Origin: Glandiceps talaboti
Lineage: Eukaryota > Hemichordata > Enteropneusta > Spengelidae
Assembly (NCBI RefSeq): GCF_964340395.1
Contig: NC_135569.1
Location: 2,816,400-2,880,399 of the forward strand
Direction of reading: 5' to 3'
DNA length: 64,000 nucleotides
In this document: positions 49,171 through 61,609 of the stretch, in pieces
Position numbering within the stretch: the stretch's first letter is position 1
How the letters are laid out: each line of letters starts with the position of its first letter
Program-made: the position numbers and the translations under genes
Notes under the pieces: generated by a model
Told to the model about the DNA's origin: nothing
The model's database searches: none
Seen by the model: only the letters and a program-made list of their open reading frames with translations

Positions 49171-50028
49171 TGACATAAAAAGCCTTTTTAGTTCAACTAT
49201 GCAGCAGCAACCGTTCTACTTCAAATTCATGTTTCACAAAAATATCAGTAAAAAGTAGTTGAACAGCTATGATAAGCAACCACTTCTACACAAGACAGTA
49301 CTATGGAACAGGGTTTTAACTTTGATATATACATGCATATAATGTGTTGAGTGGTGTAGCAAGTGGGAGAGTTGATACCTATGATACTTATCATCAAAGT
49401 GTCTTTTAGTGTCCCCCACTGTATAAAAGCTCTTCTTCAAATTAATGCACTAGACTTCCTACCTACAGGTACTACTCTAAGCTTTAGATTGATTTAAAAG
49501 CCATTTCTGACCTCAATCTTGTACAAAAGCACTGCTGACTATTAGTACACAGTCTCAATTTCTTCCTGGACTTCCAACAATATGGCTACCATCCCCCGCA
49601 CCGTCTGCTATCAGTGGAAATTGATTTGCAGTTTCCATTTGAGATATCAAAGCTAAAAGTCTGTAAACTGACAGCCAATTATCATATTGCTTGGGTGCCT
49701 TATATCTGTCTTTCTACCCTTGCTACCCACAATGCACTGCATTTCATTCTCAGTCTATCAATACATCCTGGCATTCTATTCAACGATGTGTACAAATGTT
49801 GATATACTAAAATGACACTTGCTGTATTTATTTCTTGAAGTATGTACTTTTATGACCACTGATTTACATATTCATGTCATAAAGCCACTTTTTATAACAG
49901 CCTCTTTCATTTACGCTATGATTTTTAGCACAACTGAACTGAGAAGGTTCAGTAGTACCTTATTAGGGATAGTATTTAAATGAGCATTAACAAATATTGG
50001 TCAAAATGTAACAAAGAGATAGACCGTG

Positions 50029-52545
50029 GTGTTACATTGTAGCACTATTTGGCTACACAGTAATCATATTGTTTATCATGGTAAAACATTCTGATGAGCA
50101 ATATAAACAATTTATCATATATGAAAATCAGCCAACAGTGGGGCAAGTGTACAGGGACATAACATAAAATTTGACACACTGTACAAAATTTAGTCTCCCA
50201 TAGAATAATATTCATCACTGATATTTTATATTATTCTGATAGTATCTGACAAATGATTACTTGAAATAAAAGTAAAATGTCTGGAGCTTGCAATTTGAAA
50301 ACATCGTGTTTCAAGCAAGAGCATTAATGTTCGAGGCAAAATTTACAGTTCAGTTGCTACTCATAAAACATGAATGATTGCTACATTGTACTACAAATGA
50401 ATCAAAAAGTGACACAATGTTGCATTCCAATTCTGTTATTAGTTGGTTAGAGATAAAATATGATAAGAAACTGATACAATGTTATACAATGTAATTTAAA
50501 AGTAGCACAATGTTGCCAGCTTCAAGATAAAATGTAGCAATGTATTTTTAAGTAGAAAAACAAGAAACTACACTCTCCAGTGAACTCCATCTTGTGCTAA
50601 ATAATATATAACTACACTAGCAACACAATAATTGGATGTCAGTAACAGACTTTTATGTTTGATTTCTCAAATGGAAACTGCACATTAATTTCGACTGATA
50701 TACTACATAACCATCAATATTTGATGTGCAGAGATAAAAACAGACATTGTAAATAGGTGCATAGATAAATAATAAATAAGAAATGCTTTATGACAGGAAC
50801 AATTAATGTACTTTGTATTATCTCTGTGATATCCAGTCCATACTGATAACAGACTGTTTCTTCAAGGGATAGACGACAATTTTTTCCTCTGAAGCAATAA
50901 GATAGAGAAAAATGCCGGATAAAAATGACAGTTTATATTCACTTTGAGAATCATGAACTTTGACGTGTGAACATCATATCAAAGTGTTTCATCACTATAT
51001 GTCAGTGACAGCATAAGAGTGATAGTAAGTTGCTGGAGGGTTACAATACGTTACAAGAATCTTAAACTAGTAGTAAAACTAATACTACACGTATATGGAA
51101 TATTCAAATTTACTAAATAAAGGCTGACATGCATTGGTCACTAAAATGAAAACTATAACTATATAATCCCATACGTAGTCAAAATAATATGCTTTGAAAG
51201 AATCACAGTGCAGCTACATGTAGCTAATGTTGAAATACATTCCTCTTACAAATTATTTTTACCTTGAATCTTAATCAGTGAGTTGACTATCATTTTACAG
51301 TACAAGAAACATACAGAAATGGTATTAAATGTCAGTGGAAAGATGATATTTTTACTGTATTGGCTTACAATTTGAACACACGTCACTATATTACATGGTA
51401 ACAATTCTATTAAAATTTAAACACCATAGTATATTGAAGTCTGTGTGTTGTTACATTGTAGCACTTCTGTTACAATTTAAATACCATGTTTATATTTATG
51501 TTACATTGTAACAATTCTGTACCAGTTATGTTACATTGTAACATTCTGGTCTAACATTTACTGTTGTAATACAAGCTTACAATTTGAACATCATGAACAC
51601 AACTATTTCGTGATGCTATGAATATGATGATGAATGCAGTATTTCAAACTCAATGGCTTTTAGTGAGAACCTGTTACATTGTCATTAAACACACACAATT
51701 TACACCCTCAAGAGTAGAATTAATGGACAAAATGCACTAAGTAGTATAAATGACTACTTTGATGGAGTGATAGTGTGAACATTTTTTGGTCATTATTTAC
51801 AACGATATTTAATACACAGATATCTGTTAAATCCATGCAGGAGTTCTATATTGATTTCCAAACATGGATTTGGTATATGTTATTTCATTCTTTTTTCAAA
51901 TACCAAAAGGAATGAAGTATTACTATAACACCAAAATCTAAAACAAATACCCATTTACCATCCATTTGGCTACTCTAATAAACAGATGCATGTTTTAATC
52001 AATCAATCAAGTAAGTTATACAGTTACATATCTTTCCCCTTCACCTGCTATCAAGTCATATTTTACTTGGTTGTCATGGTAATTGGTTAATGTGTAACTT
52101 ATCCAACATTCAGTGAGAGAAAGAGGTAAAAATATGAAATTAAATTAGACATATTTTTATGAACATCTACCTGTGGTTTCACTTGGTTGTCATGGTAACT
52201 GGGTAAATGAAATCTGCTCTCACTCAAAAAAGGAAAATATTGATAACTTCAAACAATATTAAATATATTTCCAAACAGAATACCTAAATGTCTGAAATGA
52301 TATCATTCATAAAATTGAACAGTACTGATCAAAATTCCAAGTGAAAATACGTTGAAAAAATCATAGGGAAGATAGACTAATATTATTTACCAACAGGTCT
52401 GATTTTTTTTGCATAGAAATCTAGAAAATCATGTCTAATTGTTTTCAGATTTCATTGCACATTTTAATACTATTGGAAACAATATGGTAATGTTACAATG
52501 TAACATTTGGCCACTATTTAATATGGTTATGTTACAATGTATCAT
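50029..52545. repeat. Cluster of a TGTTACAWTGTAACA-like palindromic word
   Basis: Full or near copies lie at 50030, 50380, 50478, 51448, 51499, 51528, 51672, 52490 and 52529 (GTTACATTGTAAC or GTTACAATGTAAC), with half-sites (CAATGTTGC, AATGTAGCA) between. Many are followed by AATTCTG or ATTTGG. Confidence 0.6.
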
Positions 52546-53099
52546 ATGGCCATTATTTAAATACATATACTATATGAATTTAACAGATGTCTGTATTGAC
52601 ATTGTAAAATGCAAATAATCTTAACTCACTCCATTAATATCTCAAATATTGTGGACAAAATTCTGATTTCACAGTCTCAAGTATCAAAGGATTCATTTTA
52701 AAATTACTTTGTTTCAAAAGTCGGACTTTAATATATAAATTCAAACTTGATTAATTTGTATCATGTTTGAGTTAAACAATAAGATATAGTGAATATCATA
52801 ATTTTATGTGTGCTTCATTACGAGTTATTTCAACCCTAGTTGATAGACGAACTCTCTCAAATCGTATAGACAATTTGCATGAATAAGATATGTTCATAAT
52901 GGATGTCAGTAGAGATGATGGCAAACTGTGTACAAGTAAGTATTCAACAGCTGTTGTTTTGTATATCTGTAGGCATTGTCACTAAGCTTGTTATAATAGC
53001 TTATAATTCAATAGATAGACACAACTGATTTGTTTGTGTGATTTGTTGTATAAAGTACTTGTCTGTGTGGTTCCTTATACTAGTATACACTGCACATTG

Positions 53100-53510
53100 T
53101 GCCCTTGCCTACATTGCAGTCATCCTACACGTCTGTCTTGTTCCTGCCCAAGTGATTGTCATCTGACATGTCGGTCTTGTTTCTGCCCAGATTGTCATCT
53201 GACATGTCTGTCTTGTTTCTGCCCAAGTGATCGATATCTGATGTGTCTGTCTTGTTTCTGCCCACGTTATTGTCATCTGATCATATGTGTCTGTCTTGTT
53301 TCTGCCCACACTGTCTTGTACCTGCCCACACTGGTCATCTGACAAATTTCTGTCTTATTCCTACCCTACCCACACTGCCTTGTCTGTCCTGTTTTGGCGT
53401 ACATTGCAGTCATCTGACAAATTTCTGTCTTGTTTCTGCCTACACTGCAGTCATCTGACAAATTTCTGCCTTGTTTCTGCCTACACTGCAGTCATGGCAG
53501 TCTGATATTG
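53100..53510. repeat. ~35-40 bp minisatellite (CATCTGACATGTCTGTCTTG)
   Basis: About ten irregular units of GTCTTGTTTCTGCCCAAGTG or related, then ATTGTCATCTGA. They create Cys/Ser/Leu-rich spurious ORFs. Confidence 0.9.
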
Positions 53511-53950
53511 AGTTAGTAACACGAAAACAGTAGCCAATATAGAGCTTACATTTTTTTGCCCCTCCCCAAAAGCTTATATTTTTTGGCTTAACTAAATATG
53601 TTATTTGAAACTGGTGAGGGTTGTGGTTAGCTACAAACATGGAAGTAGAACAATAATGTACATAAGTAATATATAATTTATTAAGGAATGTTTGGCTTGT
53701 GGCAAACTTGTAGAGATCGAATACTGGGCAAGTGAGTCTACTATTTTGTCTACTAAAGTTGACAATATATGGCTCAACACATCTCATATTTCAATGCTAA
53801 AGTATGACAGGAAAGATAAATGAATTATTGCATTTACAACTTGTAAGATGTCAACTTATCTACTTTAATTGTTAATGTCAGGTTAAAGCTTGTGACCTTA
53901 CAGTAACAGGTCAACCTAAGTGTCACATAGCTGACCTGTGAGCCACGGCT

Positions 53951-54162
53951 TTAACCCTTTCATTCCTAGAGACGACATTGGAATAAATAGAAACTTGATT
54001 GTAAGAACATTTTCTAAAATTTAAGAATATTACTTCATTGGGAAGTAATATTTCTTGAATTCTGATCTAAAATAAAGTTGATCTTTTTCCAAAAATTACA
54101 GAGAAACAAGAATTTTTGTTCAAAAATTTTGGCGGGAAAGTTTCTAGTCCTGAAAGGGTTAA
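53951..54162. mobile_element. piggyBac-like MITE with TTAA target duplications
   Basis: TTAA (53951-53954), CCCTTTCATTCCTAG at the left, CTAGTCCTGAAAGGG at the right, TTAA (54159-54162). The 204-bp interior has no transposase. Confidence 0.72.
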
Positions 54163-55927
54163 CATCAGTATCAGAGTACTTAGGATCTACCGTAGTATTA
54201 TCGTTTATCAAATGGAAGTATTGCTTGTGATTCTTTCCCTGATAAACAGAAAAGGTCATCTTTTCCCTTCCCTATAAGAAGGCAATATATAAGCTATTTA
54301 ATAAATGATTGTCAGTTTTGGGTTATTCATAGAATGTCTGTGGTTTATTCCATTATTTACTTTATATCTCGATCATGTATAGGTAGATATCAAATCAAAC
54401 TGAATAACATGACAGACGAAGAACTCAAATTTTAGGAAATTAATCCCAGTTTGATATCAGGTTTAACCATAAACAGTGGAGAAGAACTGTCTATGGTTTA
54501 ATTAGACAATTAACACTTGTAGGAAAATATAAAGACATAGGAAATAAGGAGAAAGACACAGAAGTTGAAGGATTACCATATTATCCATCAAAGAAGGCCT
54601 GTTTAGGTGCTTGTGGTACTCGACTACTTATCTCTCATATCATGCTTGTGTTGAGAATGTTTACAACTGATTCAGTGAGCCGTATCTCCATACACTTGTA
54701 TGTTGTCAAATCCTTGTAATTTGTATGTAAATTTACATAATTACATGCAAATTACATGCAAATTAATGCAAAGGTACAATTCACATGCTTCATGTGTTCA
54801 ATCCAGTGTTCAAGTATATGTCTATTGTGCATGTTCATTTACATAATGACTTCATTTGAATAACATCAAGGTTGTAATCAGGTTATTGGATACCAATTTT
54901 CAAATCGTAATTATGAAGCAAGAGAGATACATATTGATGGTGGAGAACCACAAGCACTGAAAACAGACTCCACTAAAGAAGGTCAAATCTAAATACAAGC
55001 AAGCATCAAGGTCCTAGCTAAATGAGCTCCACAATTTATTTCAGTGTCTCAAACATAGTGACTATTAAAGTCTACATGCCAACTGTGGTTTCTAACTGTG
55101 GTGAGTGAAGGTATAAATTGTTACAATGCTGTATAGGAACTCGACTACTCACACAAGGCACATGATATCAACACATTCACCAATAAACTCATCATATGTC
55201 AGCTCAAATTTGTATTATATTTTCCACACCATTTTGACTCCACGTTATTACATAACAAATTTATTTCAAAAATAGCAGTCATTTCACTTTCAATGAAGAC
55301 ATCAACTAATAGAGAATTTAATTACAATAAATAGACAGATGTAGTTGACAAAAGCATCTGAAAAATATTTGTTGGCAAAAGTTCATAAAATTGGTCAAAA
55401 ATTCAGCCGATTTGCGAGTAGTAGGCATTAATTTAATACTGTGTTGTTCACTTTAACTTTAACATTTAGCAGTCATTAACATCTGTCATCTTATTTCATC
55501 TCTACATTACCTAAATCTATACGAAAGTGAATTTGTTTTTAAAAAAAACACAATTACGGAAAAGCTTTTGACGACAACCACATTGAATGCTTTTCTTTAT
55601 AAATTATTTTAAATGTTACTTTATGCTAAACCTGAATGTTAGTATTCAACCATTCTAGTTGGAATTTTGAAAGGTGTTTTGTATTGCTGGTTAAAATTGT
55701 GTAACATTTAGAATTCTATGTCTTTTCACACCTACTGTGTTACAGCATTTCCTCCCTAGGGGGTATGCTGTCTTTCAGAATATGGAAGTAAATGGAAGAG
55801 TTTTGTACGTATGTTAGACCATCTTACATTTACATGTGTATCCACTCTACCATTCTGGTGAACAGTTATTATTCATTTGCATATTCATTTCCATATTGAC
55901 AGAAACAGAAACAAAGTAGCTATATCA

Positions 55928-56330
55928 TTACACTTTTGATAAAATGTAGCAAAAAGTATACATTTTAATTAAATAGAGCAGAAGCAATATTTTTGGATAA
56001 AATGTAGATAAAATGTTGAAATAATGGAACTTTAATGTAACAAGATCTGTATTTTTTTTAAAAAAATACATTTTTATATTTAATATGGTGAAAACTATTT
56101 TGGATAAAATATACATAAGAACACCGACATAATGGAACATTTTGGGTTCAATAAGTAAAAACTATATTTTGGTTTAGATGTAGCAAAAATTGTATATTCT
56201 GGATTCAATGTAGCAAAAACTAATTTTGGGATAAAATGTAGCAATTAAGACCCTATACATGTATTGCCAGTAGACTTTGAAATCAATTTTACACTCAGTC
56301 ACTGTTTTAGATTCAATGTAGCAAGAACCG
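55928..56330. repeat. Irregular repeat of GATAAAATGTAGCAAAAA
   Basis: Words of the type TTTTGGATAAAATGTAGCAA recur every 30-70 bp. Confidence 0.6.
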
Positions 56331-56689
56331 CACTTTCCATTTTGAGTTCCATCCAGAGGTTAATGATTATATACAACACATGTAGGCTTGTTATTTTCCA
56401 CCTTGGTGACTTCTACGCATCACAGCCTTAGTAGACTGGCTGTGTGAAGAGTGAATTAAACTCACAAAACATTGTAAGCTTTCAGCAACTTACTCAGGCA
56501 GAAATATGCCTTTATGTTGTTTGAGCTGTGCGCAAATGGAAAAAAATCTAGACATTACCACAAAATGTTATTTATTTCTCCTTCACTCCAAATGTGAATG
56601 TTCCACTGCACAAGTTCTGTTTCATATTTCTGTTTTTCTTTTTTACTCAAACATATGTCGTTATTCTATATGTTACATATATTTCAGTT

Positions 56690-56925
56690 ATTGTATTTAT
56701 AGAAAAATATTTGCTAATATTTTTACATTTTTTAAAAATATTCATAAAACTATCACTTGTAATGTACGTGGCAATTAGAATGAAAATATTCGCTAATATT
56801 TTTACATTTTCAAAAATATTTATAAAATTATAACTTGTAATGTACGTGGCAATTAGCATGAAAATATCTGCTAATGTTTTTACATTTTTAAAAATAGTTT
56901 ATGAAATTATCACATGTAACATACA
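56690..56925. repeat. ~78 bp tandem repeat, three copies
   Basis: GCTAATATTTTTACATTTT, then AAAAATATTYATAAAAYTAT and TTGTAATGTACGTGGCAATT. Confidence 0.9.
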
Positions 56926-57212
56926 TGGCAAGCAGTATGTAGGATTTGGGGAAATCCAATGAATGATTTCATAACATAATCAAATTCTCTGCTGTTCCAA
57001 GTACTATTAAACCAATCCATTTGTTTACTTTCCCTGTTTGTAACAGGTTCCATCAATGGTCTGATGTCGGCAGTTGTATTTTGGGTATATCCAGGAATAG
57101 TCATGGACACAGCATTTAGAGAAACTATACAGCTGGTGATTTCAGAACTATTTTTGAGGATTGTGCAACTATATATCTGTGGACTCAAAACATAAACATA
57201 AAAACCTAACAT
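56910..57212 (-). CDS. Unrecognised open frame, possible exon or relic
   Basis: 100 codons with mixed, non-repetitive composition, including VSMTIPGYTQNTTADIRPLM and KQMDWFNSTWNSREFDYVMK. No domain is recognised. The start overlaps no obvious promoter and flanking splice sites are not compelling. It could be a chance ORF, an atrophin alternative exon or a retroelement relic. Confidence 0.2.
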   Translation of the reverse strand: MLGFYVYVLSPQIYSCTILKNSSEITSCIVSLNAVSMTIPGYTQNTTADIRPLMEPVTNRESKQMDWFNSTWNSREFDYVMKSFIGFPQILHTACHVCYM

Positions 57213-57355
57213 CCATAAATCTTGTCAATGCTATGATTTTCTAGTCATTTCAAGACAAAAGTTGACATGAATATGATACTATGCATAATAATAATAATAA
57301 CAATAATAATAATAATCTTTATTTATACTGGATAGTTCTTTAAGTATATAAACAC

Positions 57356-57580
57356 TTGTCTCCCAAGAAGTCCTGTGAGGGTTATCCTTCATGGATTCAG
57401 TGTTAATGTAGGAGGAAACTAGAGTACCAGGAGAAAACCTGCATTGTTCGGTAGAGTCAAACTGAACGACACTCTTCTTACTTACAGTGTGGTAAATTTA
57501 ATCAAACCCTGAATAGGTTCAGAAACCAACTGCAGTGGTAAGAGGCAAGTGGTTTAACCACTTGGCCACCAGTAGTTCAC
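57356..57580 (+). repeat. Dispersed repeat, TGTCTCCCAAGAAGTCC family
   Basis: It shares the order of conserved blocks with 1994-2165 and 4610-4800, including AGGAGAAAACCTGCATTGTT and AGTCAAACTGAACGACACTC. An (ATA)n stretch precedes it at 57286-57316. Confidence 0.65.
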
Positions 57581-57599
57581 AACCCTGTCGACTATGTGA

Positions 57600-59150
57600 G
57601 AGTCGAGTTGTATAGCCTACTAACACTATAGCTCCTTTTGTGGTGATGACTTGATGATATGCATTATACAACTGTATCCCCATCCTTATTTTCACATATA
57701 GATATACACCCGCATTCACACTAAAACCAGGTCATACTGCTTGGTTGCCAGGAGCAATGAGGTATTACATGTAGTAATACCCCTGACAAGACGTCAGCAA
57801 ATATTTGGAATTCATTTCCAAAACTTTTTAAAACTATGATTCTCTGTCACTCGAAATTTTCATTCGCTAACAATATCATAGTACTTTGAAGCCAAATCAA
57901 TAACTGCTGAGTATTTTTTTTTTTTGGTCAACATCAAATAGATCTATATTTCTCAGTTGAGGTCTACAAACTTGATATTCCTGATAAGCGAAGTCTATTC
58001 TGTAATTGTAATAGTATAAACAGTGAAATGAACGTTGACAGTCGAATCTCACCTTCAATGTCACCTTGTATTCACCTCTCTGAACTTATCAACTCTTCTA
58101 ATTCATTTTTTTTTTACTTCTAGACTAGACAAGCCTATTATCAAATCATTTGGGGATTTTGAGTTGACAATGTGAGGGGAAAACACAATAGTGAAAATCC
58201 CATCATGACTTGACTCTAGGCTACTACTACACAAAAGTAACAAACATTGAAAAGAGTCTTATAACAGTTAATAAGTTCAGAGATGCAACTATTACAGAAA
58301 GGTGACCGTGAGCAAACATTGAGACATGATTTTCCAGGGTTTTCTATGTAAATACAACCCCAGGTACAGACCCACCCACCCACCCACCCACCCACCACCA
58401 TCCCCATCCCCACACATTTGGATATCATTTGTAAATATAAATTCTTGGAGACTAAGACACTAAGAGATGAAGAGATGTCAACAACAATCAGCAATCTGAG
58501 AGCGATTTTGAAAAAGTAAATATCTCTTGAATAATCTTTATCTGGGTGTCCTGTGGATAGTTTTACATCATACACCAAATGAACATTGGCAGTTGTACAC
58601 AATTTATAAAGAGGTCAAAAAGGTTTTGAAAAAGTAAATTTCTCGTGAATAATCTTTAGTTGTGTGTCATGGGGCATAAAGTCTGACATCATGCCAAATG
58701 AACATTGGCAGTCGTACACACCTTGTCACCTCATGGTTACCTTACGGATATAATCAACTTTATAATCTACACGGAGACAGTGCAGTGCTAATAAACACAG
58801 TGGCTGATTCTCAGCAATGACGTTAACAACATTCACACTGATTAAATCCAATGACCATCTGATCCACAACATTATTTTGGTGTCAGTACATCTAGGAGTA
58901 GGTGTATGTGGTTTGGATGCAACGACTTTTAAAGGGCCATGCTAATCACCTCGACATTTCTGTGTTCAGAGCACAATGAATAGTATCGACAGCGGTGAGG
59001 TCAAATGACAAACTGACAAGAAAAAGATCAAAGTGAAAGTTTGAAATCATAATATTAAGGTCAAAGGGCAACAGATGACAGTGACAATGAGGTCAGACGG
59101 CAAATTTAACATCAACAGTTTGCAAAATAATCTACTTAACTTGAGTTATT
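57600..59150. other. Gene-free stretch
   Basis: It has a (CCCA)n run at 58372-58396 and a ~110-bp imperfect direct duplication (58510-58600 with 58625-58715, sharing GAAAAAGTAAATWTCTYGTG). No exon seen. Confidence 0.45.
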
Positions 59151-59153
59151 TAT

Positions 59154-59154
<1 letters not shown>

Positions 59155-59222
<68 letters not shown>
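59155..59222. repeat. (CA)n-(TACA)n microsatellite
   Basis: About 18 CA units followed by about seven TACA units. Confidence 0.97.
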
Positions 59223-59223
<1 letters not shown>

Positions 59224-59229
59224 GAATAT

Positions 59230-59375
59230 AGTACATGCAAATTATGCAGGCCTGTCATAATGATCAACAACTCACTGAACAATATGCAGGCCTGTCATAA
59301 TGATCAACAACTAACTGAGCAATATGCAGGCCTGTCATATGATCAACAAATCACTGAACAATACACAGACCTGTC
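59230..59375. repeat. ~46 bp tandem repeat (ATGCAGGCCTGTCATAATGA)
   Basis: Three to four units of ATGCAGGCCTGTCATAATGA followed by TCAACAACTCACTGARCAAT. Confidence 0.9.
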
Positions 59376-59672
59376 ATAATACATTCTATGTTGAATCAAC
59401 AACTTTACTGTGACTATTTGTGTACATATATGTGATGTAACACATGATGTAAAACTTGGTACATATTTTTCAAATATATCAACCACATAGCTTTAGATAG
59501 AATAATTTTTCAAAACTACAATTCACACCACCTACAGACAACTATATATTCTATGATACTAGTAAATTATATTCATGTACCTATATAATATTCAGTTGTC
59601 ATAGCTTGATAAATGGTGAGTTAGTTATACCAAATTGCTGCTGAAGAAACTGCACATTTAGAGATTATATAT

Positions 59673-59960
59673 TTTCTTGAGATTACATAATCTCAAGAAA
59701 GTACGGTCTCTCCAGTAACATTTCAGGACTCCTTTACAGTAAAACACACAGAAAGAAACTCACCCAAATATGTTAGTGTAATCTCAAGAAAGTAAGGTCC
59801 CTTCAGTAATATTTCAGTACTAATTTTCAGTACGAAACACAGAAAGAAACTCACCCAAATATTTTAAGTGTAATCTCAAGAAACTACGGTCTCTTCAGTA
59901 ATATTTCATGACTCATTTTCAGTACTACACACAGAAAGAAACTCAACCAAATATTTCAAA
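59673..59960. repeat. ~100 bp tandem repeat led by a palindrome
   Basis: Three units with AATCTCAAGAAAGTACGGTC, TCTYCAGTAA, ATTTCAG and CACAGAAAGAAACTCACCCA. The first unit starts with the perfect palindrome TTTCTTGAGATTA-CAT-AATCTCAAGAAA at 59673-59700. Confidence 0.88.
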
Positions 59961-60638
59961 TTAAATGGTCTTGAGGGAAAAAGTGATGCGTAGGAGTTGA
60001 ACCAACGTCCCCTGAATTCTAGTCAGTCTCGGCTGACATTTAATAATACATACCAATATCGATATACTTAAGTATTATATCACAAAAGACTACACAAAAT
60101 ACCAACATCTGATATATTCATATATTCATAGAGACGTACGTAATTTTGAATAGGTAGATATGTAATGATTTTAAAATAAAGGTGTGGATACAATGCCTTT
60201 TACGACAATTATGTTAGCACCACTTTCATCATATTTATACTCCACAATATCCACATTGTAGCAATAACTATAATTAGTAAGTTCCCTGTATAATCACATG
60301 TAATTCAATTATATCAACTTTCTCTCAAAGTACCAGGCAGTTAATTGATAAATATTATTTACATTGTAAACAAATATTCATAAATCCTTATTATGTTACA
60401 TAAATGACCTATAAACTGTGTATTTTAATGATACGAGTCCTATATACAACAAAATGTATATTATATTATATATTATATCATGAAAAAATAAAATATCACT
60501 GAAATTATACATGAAATCATTTCAAATATGGTGAACTCTTTCAACTTTGGGTGTACTGGTTTGAATTTGATAAATAACATGGAACAAATATTGATGAATT
60601 ATGCAATGGAATATAACTGTCACAACACAGATTCAATG

Positions 60639-61600
60639 GTAGATTTTAGGACTAAGTATATGACAACATAGTCTCCACAGTAGATTTTCAGACATAGTGT
60701 ATGACAACATAGTCTCCACAGTAGATTTTCAGACATAGTGTATGACAACATAGTCTCCATGGTAGATTTTGGGACATAGTGTATGACAACATAGTCTCCA
60801 CAGTAGATTTTCAGACATAGTGTATGACAACATAGTCTCCACAGTAGATTTTGGGACATAGTGTATGACAACATAGTCTCCACAGTAGATTTTCAGACAT
60901 AGTGTATGACAACATAGTCTCCACAGTAGATTTTCAGACATAGTGTATGACAACATAGTCTCCACAGTAGATTTTCAGACATAGTGTATGACAACATAGT
61001 CTCCATGATAGATTTTGGGACATAGTGTATGACAACATAGTCTCCAGGGTAGATTTTGGGAAATACTGTATGATAACACAGAGCCTGGGGTAGATTTTGG
61101 GACATAGTGTATCATAACACAGACTCCATGATTGATTTTGGAGAACACAGACTCCATGGTAGATTTTTTTGGACTTGGTATATAACAACACAAACACCAT
61201 GATAGATTTTGGGACTTGTGGTTTATCATAATACACATGCCATAGTGGATTTTGAGACTTAGTATAGAACACAACAGCCTCCATGTAGATTTTGGGACAC
61301 AGTGTATGACAACATAGACTCCATCAGTCCATGGTTGATTCTGAGACCCAGTGTATCATAACACAAACTACATGGTTGTTTTTTGAGACACAATGTATCA
61401 CACCACAAACTGCATGGTTGTTTTTAAGACATAGTATATCACAACACAAACTCCATGGTAGATTTTGGGCCTTGGTGTATCATAACACATGTCATAGTGG
61501 ACTTAGTATGGAACACAGCAGGCTCCATGGTAGATTTTGGGACACAGTGTATGACAACATAGACTTCATGATTGATTTTGTATCAATTGACACACTACCA
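60639..61600. repeat. 42-bp minisatellite (TAGATTTTCAGACATAGTGT)
   Basis: Roughly ten near-identical 42-bp units run to 61060 (TAGATTTTNGGACATAGTGT then ATGACAACATAGTCTCCACA), followed by about a dozen diverging units. Because 42 is divisible by 3, it generates long repetitive ORFs on the - strand. Confidence 0.95.
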
Positions 61601-61609
61601 TAGTGAATT

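Larger units (their letters stand above)
45530..52900. other. Upstream of the first visible atrophin exon, no gene recognised
   Basis: Neither strand gives an exon I can defend, and no BAH, ELM2 or SANT-core sequence was seen. A poly-C run at 45302-45315 lies inside an atrophin intron just below this interval. Repeats are listed separately. It is probably a long atrophin intron. Confidence 0.45.

Noticed and set aside
48793-49178. Thr/Tyr/His- or Cys/Val/Met-rich ORFs on both strands
   Set aside because: They are translations of the (TACA)n/(CA)n compound microsatellite.
53034-53505. Cys-rich ORFs (CLSCFCPSD repeats) resembling a cysteine-rich peptide
   Set aside because: They are generated by a degenerate minisatellite and the register drifts between units.
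60620-61284. Overlapping - strand ORFs with METMLSYTMS-type repeats
   Set aside because: A 42-bp minisatellite keeps three frames open; no splice or start context supports coding.
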